Of a DNA stretch of 64,000 bases, positions 33,703 through 43,587 are shown piece after piece. Numbering within the stretch: the first letter of the stretch is position 1; each line of letters opens with the position of its first letter. The DNA is from Hanleya hanleyi (Eukaryota > Mollusca > Polyplacophora > Lepidopleurida > Hanleyidae): the NCBI GenBank assembly GCA_036873755.1, contig JAVTVY010025057.1, forward strand, positions 1 through 64,000, read 5' to 3'. A program made the position numbers and the translations under genes. A model generated the notes under the pieces. It did no database searches and had not been told where the DNA came from. It worked only from the letters and a program-made list of their open reading frames with translations.

Positions 33703-34971
33703 AGAATAAAATATTAGGTTACAAATGATAATTTATTTTGGTGGATGCAAACCATTTTTTTTTTAAATTTTTTTAACCGTTTGGAAACTTGCAAGTTTTA
33801 CTAGCCAGTAGTTCTAGTGAATGTGAAAATCTACTGATCCTTCAGCAACTTTACTACCCTCAGGCTTGCAAACATGTGCTAATTTCAAGCCTCGAGTATA
33901 TGAAGATACATGTAATACCAACATGGCTAAGTCATGTCCTTCAAATTCTCAAGATGATGTAGACCCTAGAATTAAGGACTTGCTATTGCGGCAAAGTGAT
34001 CGAGTTTGCTTCAAAACTACAGCTTTAAGATAAGGGACAAATGCACTCACTAAACAAATATACTTCTGTATGGTAAAAAGGTGCTGAAAAGAATCTAGGC
34101 AATATTACGAGTATAGCATGTAGCAGTTATAATTGTATTTTCTTCGACTGAAAGAGAAAACAAAGAGCATTCACGCATATCTCACCATAATTTGTCAAGA
34201 TTGCAGAGAGACGGACAATCCGAGTGGATGGTAAACAAGTTAACTCCAATTTGGCAGCCATTTTGTTATACGCACAAAAGGTAAATCTAGCGAGATCTAT
34301 GAAACTAATCAGATTGCCTGGGGCTTTATTATCGATAAATCTAATAAAGGATTGGGACTTCTGCGAGACGAATATTAGAAAACTTTGTCATGGCTGCTTC
34401 GCGGTGTGCGTCTAGCCAAATTGGATTGAAGATTGACCGGGCGAGATTCTCAGTGAGTAGGTGTATATTCTGTTCCAAACAATAGGCCTACAGGACCTAA
34501 ACAAAATATTGAAATCAGGAATACTACTCTACCTTCAATCATTATACATTTAACATATCGGCCAAGCTTAAAGCTACTTGTAGCTATTGTTGTTGATCAG
34601 CTTGGAGTTTCCAATGAATTTCTTCCATCAAATAAGTTAGAAAATGTCCTAAAAATGGAATTGCTGTGATCGTGTTACTTGTTACTGCACAATTCTACAT
34701 CTTTACCAGAAGCGCTCAATTCCCAGTTCCTTAACTTTTTTTCCAATCTCCAATGCATGATAGTATAATTTTTCACAAATGAGTTGAATTTATCAGTTCT
34801 TTCAAAATTCAAGAAGCGTTGATTGGTCATGCAGTTATGTTCCAGTATAAAATAGAATCTCAATTTTTCTGGAGAGCCACCTCCATTCTGTAGATTGTTT
34901 GACTTGTCTGTGGATTGAAATTCCAGGGTTGCATGGAAATCAAGGCTGGAAAATAAAATATGCCGAAAAAT
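33703..34971. other. Intergenic DNA up to the tandem array, no gene recognised
   Basis: There is no supported gene. The minus-strand frame at 34675-35064 ends in minisatellite translation. The last part before 34972 has a single half-unit of the minisatellite ('ccagggttgcatggaaatc', about 34923), marking a decayed array edge. Confidence 0.5.
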
Positions 34972-35390
34972 AAAGTCTAAACAATTGTCCAGAATTTCCA
35001 TGGAGAGGCTAAACAGTTGTCCAGGGTTTCCATGGAAGTCTAAACAATTGTCCAGAGTTCCCATGTAAGGCTAAACAATTGTCCAGAGTTTTGATGTAAA
35101 GATTAAACAATGGTCCAGAGTTTCCATGGAAATTCTAAACAATTGTCCAGGGTTTCCATGAAAAGACTATACAATTGTCCAGTGTTCCCATGGAAAGGTT
35201 GGACAATTGTTCGGAGTTTTTATGGAAATGCTAAACAATTGTCCAGAGTTTCCATGGAAAGTCTAAACAATTGTCCAGTTTTTCCATGGAAAGTTTAAGC
35301 TATTGTCCAGAGTTCTCACGGAAAATTGTCCAGGTTCTCCATGGAGAGGCTTGTCCAGGGTATTGACAGAAAAGCAGGACAATTAGCCAG
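34972..35390. repeat. Minisatellite M0 (array unit 0)
   Basis: About 12-13 units of 31-32 bp with core CAATTGTCCAGAGTTCCCAT followed by 'ggaaaggctaaa'. The unit contains both CAATTG and CCATGG palindromes. The left array junction lies in or just before this block, as no unit sequence is found upstream. Confidence 0.9.
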
Positions 35391-35584
35391 GATCGTTCAT
35401 GTGCATGATCAATCCAACTTGAAGAATACACATTGTACATACAGGAACCCTAGTGAAAATGTGAGCATTCTCCCCAACGAAGGTACAGATATGAGCAAAT
35501 TGAATATGCTAATCCAGTCCTATTTCCCATTTCCCTAGCTGTAATTGTACAATTGTCCATAGACGTAAGGGAGGGTGTCATAAT

Positions 35585-35780
35585 TCCGAACGCCGAACTC
35601 GTTCGCACCGATACGCCAATCCGTTCAAGCGGTAACGACTAAATCAAGAACATGCGTTCATGTGTACACGAGGAAGCGTTTCGTCCGTAACGCCCGTTCG
35701 TTACTGTGTGAACACCCGTTCAAGAAATTTTATGAGCGAACGACTGTTCCAAATGCAAGAATTAGTTCCCGAAAGCGTTC
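35585..35780. promoter_or_regulatory. Left subterminal CGTTCG motif array of copy 2
   Basis: CGTTC, GAACG and close variants occur at least nine times in both orientations immediately inside the left terminal repeat ('cgaactcgttcg', 'atccgttcaag', 'gcccgttcgtt', 'gagcgaacgac'). Such arrays in DNA transposons often serve as transposase-binding sites; that role is an inference here. Confidence 0.5.
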
Positions 35781-38682
35781 CCGAATGATTAATCTTCTAT
35801 GTACACATAATTCAAGTATTCATTGAGAGGCTCGAGTTGACCTTCGTTTTGTAATTTGTTTATTTAAACGTATTACCACGTTCATAGGAAACAGCAAAAG
35901 ACTGCGACGGATGTCGAATAAAATCCAACCGTAACAAATACGTAACGGGCGAATTTGTTTTTCCATAAATGAATCTGAAAATTTTCCCCAAAATATGGTT
36001 GCGGTCTCGGAATGATACAATTTTTCTCCCGGCAAAACTCGCAGGTGACGCGGTTAAATTATGTACGGTAATTTCCCTATTAATTCACCTTTATAAATTT
36101 AATTCGAAAACGGCCGATTTTTCCGCTGTCGTGATTTTGTCCATCCTAATAAAACGAACACGGGAGCATTTTCAATATCCGTGAAACAATAAATTCGAAC
36201 ACTCCCGTTTTCGCCACGGAGTTCGTGCCGATGAAAGTAAAGTGAATATGTTACTAGAATCTCGTATAGTATATCGGCGTATGCTATTATTTGTAAGCCC
36301 AGAGAAACAACAGGGAATGGTACAATATAATCAGACTGAATTACTATTACTTACAGTCTATAAGGAAAAAAATTTATTCAATTAACTCCGCAGTCCTGTA
36401 ATTTTATCCTAACTTGATCGCGTTTCGCCGCAGTCGGGAAAAATATATATACGGTAGTCCCTCGCACGTGGTCGAGTGTCTGCACACGGCCCGCTATTGA
36501 ATCATTCTTCAGTTTCCAGCGTTCGTATATCAAATATCTTTCTTTAAACCAGCATTCCTTAATTTGAAAAACACACATATTTTAAGTAACAAATTTGAGA
36601 GATCTTCGACGTTAATATATTTGTTCGTCGTATATGCTAAACCCCTCGCTGTTCCCCATTTACCTGCCCGACCTGCCCTGTATTATTCGTATGGGAGGCA
36701 CTTGGGCCGTGTTCAAAGGAGGCACTGGAAGGGAGCAGAGACAACTTTGTCGGGTGACGTTCCCGCGGAGATATCAAGTTGTAACGTGTGTGCTGGTGAA
36801 TTGCATCAGATTTCTTCACAGCAACTGAATTCTTCGTTTGGGGAAAGCAAGATGCGATTTAACCTTTCGGTATGCTGTATGCTATTCGTTATATTTTCAG
36901 GTGAAGTGGACAATCAAACGACCATTATTTGACGTCAAAAATGAGCCATCACGAAAAGCCTTTTGGAAGGATGTACATTTAACGTTGATTTTACTTTAGT
37001 ATTTTGATCAATAAAAATTTCTAAAAATAAAAAATCTGGACTACAATTCTCGAGCATCTCTTGTTTGTGCATGACAACGTATCGACAAGCCTGGAAGATC
37101 ACAAACAATGGTGAAAGGGTTTCCTTTTTTCTTTCATAACATCCATTCCCCCCCTCCCTCCCCCTAACAGTCCATACGTCCGTGTTTTTATCCACACGAC
37201 AAGGTGAGGTATTTACGCAGACCCCATGTGGTAAGTATATTTGACCGTAAACAAACCTACAGAATTACGGTGATCGATCTGACTCGTCCTGCATTCTTCA
37301 TCAGGTTCTCTGATTGTTCTCCCTTCTAATAATACTCAACATACAATACAATATCTAATAGCATGTTCGTGAAAGAGGCCGTATTTTTATTATTATTATT
37401 ATCATTATTAAGGTTCATTGTATAGGAAACAAACTTGAAACGATGTCACTGTGTTCACCTCGCACGACATAATAGTATACCCCCTCAGTGCCCCTCAATT
37501 TCCTACTGAAACACCAAGCCTCCACATGAATGGCATTTGCTGCAGGTCTCCTTTGATATTTAAATTGTCAATGGCTACATTGTTTTGAGTACCGGGATAG
37601 TTTGCTAATGAAGTGTTAGTTTATTTTTAGCCTGTCCAGCTATTTCCCCATTCAGCACAGCTTGTCCTCCAGAGAAAACCACATAAAATGGAAGAATCCA
37701 AAGTCAGGATAGGGGTGAAGTTTCCAGTGGAGAGAATCTGAACAGCATGAAATATATAGTGAAATAGGAGAGTCCACGTGCAGCATGCAAGTTTCACCCA
37801 GACTGGAAATGACACTTATTCATATGCAAATGAGATCGTGTGTAATAACATTGAATTGACTGCCTGGGGAATACCTTGTCCCTTCGGAAGCCCAAATTCA
37901 GCTCTGGGTGAGGATGCGCGATTCACCAGCAAGAGGCAATTGAAAGGGGTTTCAAATTAACGCTGCAGTATTATGGGTTTGTGTGTTAATGTGTGGCCCT
38001 TGTTCGTCCTGTAAATTTCACAATACCTCATTCAAACTTGTTATATCTTGGCTTTGATTGCATCTATCGTTTAATGAAACATAGACAGGAAATCACACAG
38101 TTGACAAACGTCAGTTTTCCCACCACAAACAAATTTTGCGATGTGAAGCGCCGACAACAATCATCTCTGCATGTGCTCTGTTTTGTTCAAATATAGTTAT
38201 CATAAAGACTTACTCTTTCCGGTTTTGTTAAATATTTTATTGTGAATGAAAATATTTCTTACGAATACCCACGAACTTACCAAAATTCCAGCAATCAAAA
38301 ATTCTTTGGAATTACACTGCGCTTTTTTACACGTCCTCTGACAATGTGTCCATCGCAAATTAACATATCTCTCGAATCTTAGGATGATGGGTGTCCCGTT
38401 CTCACTCAGTTTCCATCGTGAAAGTTGTAGGGTTATTTTGTTCTCACTCATTTTCCATCATGGGAGTTATTTGTTTGTATCCATTTTAATTTCACCCAAT
38501 TACATTATGGGACCTGATGTTTATAAAACCACTTCTGATAGGACATGTAGAAAGTCACGTAGACACCCTTCCTTCTTCCGACGGAGAAAACAGGAGCGCA
38601 TGCATGGTAAATGAAAAAAATAAATTTGGGAGTTCGTTCATTTGTGATAAAATTGAACTATAATACGTATGAAGCCTATACA
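35781..38682. other. Interior of copy 2 beyond block E, coding not established
   Basis: Several frames of 60-120 codons exist on both strands. A plus-strand one at 36564-36932 ends in a hydrophobic, signal-like stretch ('RFNLSVCCMLFVIFSG'). None is conserved in copy 1 as far as I can see. Near 38390-38510 the phrase 'ttctcactcagtttccatc' recurs in diverged form two or three times. (TTA)n is at about 37387. Confidence 0.4.
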
Positions 38683-39050
38683 TTCTTTTTTTGTCCAGTC
38701 TGTCTGTTTTTCAGATATGGCATGCATGAGATGAAGAAACGGCATCTGAAGCAAGCGATATTTTGCGCCCATCTCCGGTATTTAACTATCATTATTGCAT
38801 TTTGATCTTTCGCCATACCAGTATACTTTTAATTGTTCATTACATGCATGTGCATTAAATTTAACTTTTTGTTTTCAATCTTTTTATTGTTTTTTTTTTC
38901 TCCAACTCTGATGCAACCACAATATGCATTAACGGAGTACATTATTTCTTGTTCAGTCTGACTGTTTTTCAGATCTGTCGTGAATGAGATGAAGAAACAG
39001 CATCTGAAGTCCGTGATATTTTGCGCCCATCTCTGATATTTATCCATCAA
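38683..39050 (-). pseudogene. Duplicated block E
   Basis: Two versions of block E lie about 258 bp apart. On the minus strand they read 'KYQRWAQNITDFRCCFFIS' and 'KYRRWAQNIACFRCRFFIS'. Flanking sequence ('ttttaattgttcattacatg' type) is duplicated with it. Copy 1 has one. The duplication is therefore specific to this copy or lost from the other. Confidence 0.5.
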
Positions 39051-39396
39051 TTTATTGCATTCTGATATTTTCCCTATACCAATATACTTTTAATTGTTTA
39101 TTACATACATGTACTTAAATTGAACTTTTCAACCTTTTCATTCTTTTTCCCTCAACTCGGATGGAACCACAGTATATCCATTAGGACTTGTAGGTCTCCT
39201 GCGATTTAAAAAAAAAGAAAGAATTTGTGTACACATCACTTTTCCCGATCAAGTTTAGCCTTTCATGGGTCACCAATGCTTCAAATATTCGTTAATAGTC
39301 CCAATCAGAAGCAAATTACCAAGGAGGCGTTTTGGCAGACAACTGCAAGAAAATGTGGCGAAGGCAGAATTCACATTAAAGAATCCACGATATCCT

Positions 39397-39675
39397 CTAT
39401 GGAGCCGACAGCCTGGACGTCAATGGAGCGGCGACTCCGTCATTCAACAAAGCTTTAGCTCCGTCAGCCTGTTCCCTTTCTCTGTCTACTGCATTTTGTC
39501 CGTAATCATCAATGGCATTAATTAAATGTGAGCTAACTGTTCTTGTATTCTCTTCAGCCACACGCCTCTCAATTGTTTTCTCTTTATTTCTAACAGGTAC
39601 AATGATGTCAGGGTGGAGTGACAATGAAATATCTGTCCAACATTTCGGCCATGGTATTGATGCGATCACATGCAT
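39397..39675 (-). pseudogene. Block D, 92 codons open
   Basis: The frame includes 'PKCWTDISLSLHPDIIVPV' and then a charged, probably helical stretch ('RNKEKTIERRVAEENTRTV', 'NAIDDYGQNAVDREREQ'). The first third is conserved in copy 1 (4061-4288). No metal-binding or catalytic triad is visible. The listed start is the first methionine; a splice acceptor upstream is equally possible. Confidence 0.5.
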
Positions 39676-40550
39676 TTCTGGACTTCATGTATCATCAGAT
39701 GATCTTTGAATATGTTCTCTCAACTGAGAAGGTCCATAATTCCTTTCATTGAGAATTAGTTACCCTGATACAATCTTCGTGGCTTAGCTCCAAATTCATA
39801 TAATTGCATTAGCATCAAATTAAAGGGATAAATAGTATACATAAAACTAGCCGTCAACAGTTCTCAATGATGCCGACAAGACATCATGATGTTCTAAAAA
39901 TATCAAATCCGTATGGCTTTAAATTCTCAATTCATATGATTTTCATATGGATTCCCTGTTTCAATATCGGTAAATCTCGCAGTTGATTATAGGGACACAG
40001 ATATTGTTCAAATGTTGAGTATTTCATCTTAAGGGATTAATAAGCCAAATGTGGGCGCTTTTAGGCAGATGAGCCTGCTTATGCACGAGAACTGCATGGT
40101 TTACCGGCGAATTTTTGTTACCTGCGCGAAATCTGAATTCATTGGAAATTGAACAATTCATTGTTATGGGAAGGTAGGCCTAGGTCATTTCACTGCACAA
40201 ATTAAGAGTCGATCAGTAGTCATCCTTGAAGAACTCCAACGTACGCATTTGAAATATCGGAATAATGTTCACCAAAATCCAGACATAGTGACAAGATTGT
40301 CAGTCTATTGCTCTCTCTATTGGACACGTGCTTTAGTTTCTTGTTTTACAGAATTTGCAGTATCAGCAAGTCAGATATTTCTATCGTCACACACTTGATT
40401 CAATGAAATGATTTCTCAATGGAATTGGTCGTGAAATAAAACCTGGTGGCCGAATAGCTTAGACATGGAGAAATCCAGCCTGATAAGATGTTATTTCTTG
40501 CGGTAAGGCTCTGTAGACGGCACACAGAGCCGCATACTTCCTGTTTCTCT

Positions 40551-40781
40551 CTAAAATAATTAGATTGAAATTCAATCTATCAGACTGAAATTAGTGACCA
40601 ATCTTTTATCGAATTGAAAATATTCAATCTAATAGATTGAAAACTATAAAATGAATCTGTTATAGACAGAAAATTTAATCTACTAGATTAAAATTTTCAA
40701 TCTAATAGATGGAATATTCAATCGAATAGATTGGTCACTAATTCCAATCGGATATAATTTTCAACCTAATTAGTTTAGAGA
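40551..40781. mobile_element. Palindromic MITE of about 230 bp nested in copy 2
   Basis: The ends 'ctctctaaaataattagatt' and 'taattagtttagagag' are inverted. Inside, 'attcaatctaatagattga' type palindromes recur, and 'agtgaccaatct' (near 40594) pairs with 'agattggtcact' (near 40728). The whole segment can fold as a long imperfect hairpin. It is non-coding and absent from the matching interval of copy 1. Confidence 0.65.
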
Positions 40782-42191
40782 GTTGGAAATATAAATCCCG
40801 GAGTTGGTTACTCCGCTTCAACTCAGTTTACATTCAGATGTGGCTTTTAATAAACGTCAAATTTATGTGGAAGACAGAAGTTCACAACACGAAAGGAAAA
40901 AGGGCTACGAGACACATTTGGGATGAAGATCAGAATGTTTTTTGCTAAATTAGTTTTAACCCCAAAACTTCAGATATATTGTTAGAAATATAGCAGTGAA
41001 AGAGACCAGTCTTGGTTTTTGTAGGCAACAAGGTACGTCGTGTATTATCATGTAAATCGGACCCACAATTTTTCTATAAATACAAATCAGTGCATAAATA
41101 TACATGCCTTTAACATTGAAGATATGATGTCGAGATGTCGGGTCCGGAGTACGATTTGTTAAACTATAACTTTTTTTTTCTTCTTTTTTTTTTGATAGGC
41201 ATTTAGAAGTTGGCGTATATAACAAACAATTCTAACTTCTTTATTGCTGTGGAGCTGACGTTCGTTGGAGATACTTCCAACTTTTTCAAAGCTATAATGT
41301 ACTATAACTCTTTCAGAACTATGAAATAACTGTTTTATCTCCTCCTACATCTTATAGTAATATTACTGATGCTCGAGTAACAACAGAATGAAGTGAAAAA
41401 ATAAATATTTGTATGGCGGACAATCAAGAGCCATGACACGACGTTATACACTCTCGTGGAATCAGACTATATATTTCCTCCAGTCACGACGTACCGTGAA
41501 CGCTTGCAGACAATACCAACTCGTAATATGGGAATTGTCTTATTGGTGACTCTTGACGTCAAATTTATCTCTGTATCTCTCTCCCCCTTCTCTCTCATAA
41601 TATACTACAATAGTCTAGTCCGGCATTCAATGTTCAGCCGTCGTCCATGAAAGAATTTCCGAGTTCATAATCCAAAAATCTAATTCATATAACAGCATTA
41701 GCACCATATTCAAAGAACTTTTTGAACTCGTTCAGAAAACTTGTGATATGTCCGATATCTGGAATGAGGTTCTATATTCAATGACCAGCTGTTTTTGTTT
41801 TCCCCTTAGTACAACTGGATGAGCATAATGATTGACGATTGACCCATCACTGACGATATATTTTATGGATGAAAGAGCAGACGCATATTTTATTGTTTTA
41901 AAATTATATTTCTCATTTGACTGTCGAGTTTTTGGGGTCAGGGTCGTGGGGTTTGAGTACTGGCCGACGGGTGATATGATGGAGCCAAGGCTCCGTGGGC
42001 TGACGGAGGCCAATCTCCATAGATTTACGAACTCACGTCTCCGTGGACTGATGTAATTAAGATTGTTGTTGATTTACTCTCAATATCCATTGCTGTCTTC
42101 GTACATGGTACCGTGCCCGGTATGACAGAAAGAATCCAGTCTCGTCACCTGTTCCTGCTTGACCACCCACGATGATTTATTTATTACTTAC

Positions 42192-42314
42192 CTTAATTCG
42201 TTGGCAGTAGTTGGACGAATGCATGCAGTTAGTCAAAGAATTCAGAAAAACGTGTGAAAAGATTAGTGAACACAGAGCTTTCGCTATGCCATGCACTAAC
42301 ATAATTTCGGAAAT
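42192..42314 (-). pseudogene. Block B exon relic in copy 2
   Basis: The minus strand reads acceptor-like 'acagtttcag', then 'YFRNYVSAWHSESSVF', and ends 'CGAATTAAG|gtaagtaat'. A stop and an indel break the frame before the donor. Both splice signals match copy 1 (1147-1287). Confidence 0.55.
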
Positions 42315-43439
42315 ACTGAAACTGTAAATTGTAGTTTACATGCCGAGAGAACGTAAATTTCAAAGATTTCAACTAACAAAGATTCCAACAACAGAAGACA
42401 ATTCGAGTAACAAATAGGACAAAGACAACATTAAAAAAAGGTTTTTTCGGGAGTATCTGAAATATAAAATTAACATGAAATTAATTCAACACTATTCCTA
42501 AATATTTACATTTAATACTAAAAATTTGTCTAATGTGATAACAAACGAGAAGGATGTAAGATAATTTTATCGATAGCACAGAAAAATATGTAAGGTTAAT
42601 ATAAATTTTGATAACAATATTAAATAAAAAAATTTTCCTCATATCTCCCAAACTTATCAACCTTTTTACAGTCGCCTTCATAACAGATCATGTTGTGGAA
42701 CGCAAATAGAATACAGATCTAGAGTGAATGGAAGAAATTCTTGCATGAAGCCTTCACTTTTTGCACGAGAAAACCGGAATGTGAAATTGAAGACCGAAGA
42801 TTTCCCTGCTGTTCTTGTTGCTTTGACAGCACACGGACCTCGGAGGAAGCATTTGTTCGTGAAGACGTCGTGAAAGATTTCATTCGAATTTAGAGCTTAT
42901 AAAATTGTTTTTACATTCATACGGCTAAAATTATATATAATAAAAAATATGAAAACAAAAACTCATCTTCCATATTCAGTTTTGACACCTCTTCCACAAA
43001 GAAATCTCGGAAATATCGACCCTTGTGTGCGATACCGGTACGCCGATACTGCGATACCGTAGTCGATTTCAAACCGGCTCGTTCCCAGTCGCAAATTATT
43101 TTCAGATCGCGTCAAGCATATAAATTTTAAACCATGGACGTTAATAAATAAAGAAAACAAACAACGTAACAACCTTTCAAGGTTTTAATATACATGTAAC
43201 ACCAAACAGCAACATTTTACGACAATTTATTGACTACTGGCTACAATTTTACAAGTGTACACATAATCTACGTATTTTACTGCAAAGGAATATACAGCCG
43301 CGAGCTATTATCGCAAGTATAATGATACGACCCGGAAAGTTTACATTTGCTGATAAGGGCAGGTCGCCGGCAGGGTATTATTGATTCGGGAACGCTGCAG
43401 ACTGAACTGACTCTATCGCTCACGACAGGGGATAACCGT

Positions 43440-43575
43440 TCTGTACGTTACGCCGTTACGTACCGAACTGACGACCGTACTGGAAGGTACACCGTACCGT
43501 TCGGACTGACAGAGAGCAGGAACACTGAACCGTTCCGACGGACACGCGAATTGCTGAACGTACCGTTCGGAATTA
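43440..43575. promoter_or_regulatory. Right subterminal CCGTTC/CGTAC motif array of copy 2
   Basis: 'Gaccgtact', 'accgttcgg', 'ccgttccgacgg' and 'cgtaccgttcgg' are packed just inside the right terminal repeat, mirroring the array at the left end. The relic gene starts about 0.6 kb further in, so the array could also overlap its promoter. Confidence 0.5.
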
Positions 43576-43587
43576 TGACACCCTCCC

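Larger units (their letters stand above)
38683..42870 (-). pseudogene. Decayed multi-exon transposon gene, copy 2 (blocks A-E)
   Basis: Read on the minus strand, the blocks appear in the same order as in copy 1. Block A (about 42850-42678) contains 'SVFNFTFRFS' and 'DLYSICVPQ' and ends at a TGA. Block B is 42314-42192. Block C (42013-41732, 93 codons open) contains 'ASALSS', 'NHYAHPVVLRGKQKQLVIEY' and 'RTSFQISDI'. Block D (39675-39397, 92 codons open) contains 'PKCWTDISLSLHPDIIV'. Block E is at 39050-38940 with a second version at about 38800-38683. The gene starts about 0.7 kb inside the right terminal repeat. Blocks C and D are open for over 90 codons, so this copy is less decayed than copy 1. 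The product is not recognised; a role in transposition is inferred only from location. Confidence 0.55.
35569..43587 (-). mobile_element. Copy 2: complete 8019-bp TIR transposon of unknown superfamily, TAA target duplication
   Basis: Perfect 24-bp terminal inverted repeats begin GGGAGGGTGTCATAATTCCG at the left (35569-35592) and end in the complement at 43587. TAA flanks both sides (35566-35568 and 43588-43590). Array units u2 and u3 retain the uninterrupted site 'ccatagacataagttgcata' (near 50350 and 53923), proving insertion. The TAA duplication fits PIF/Harbinger, though other superfamilies also make 3-bp duplications. Subterminal CGTTCG/CCGTTC arrays lie at 35585-35780 and 43440-43575. 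It carries the relic gene at 38683-42870 on the minus strand, and no transposase is recognised. A nested MITE lies at 40551-40781. Confidence 0.85.

Noticed and set aside
36564..36932. 122-codon plus-strand frame with a signal-like segment inside copy 2
   Set aside because: It is not conserved in copy 1 and runs opposite to the relic gene. It could be a second gene of the element but there is no support.
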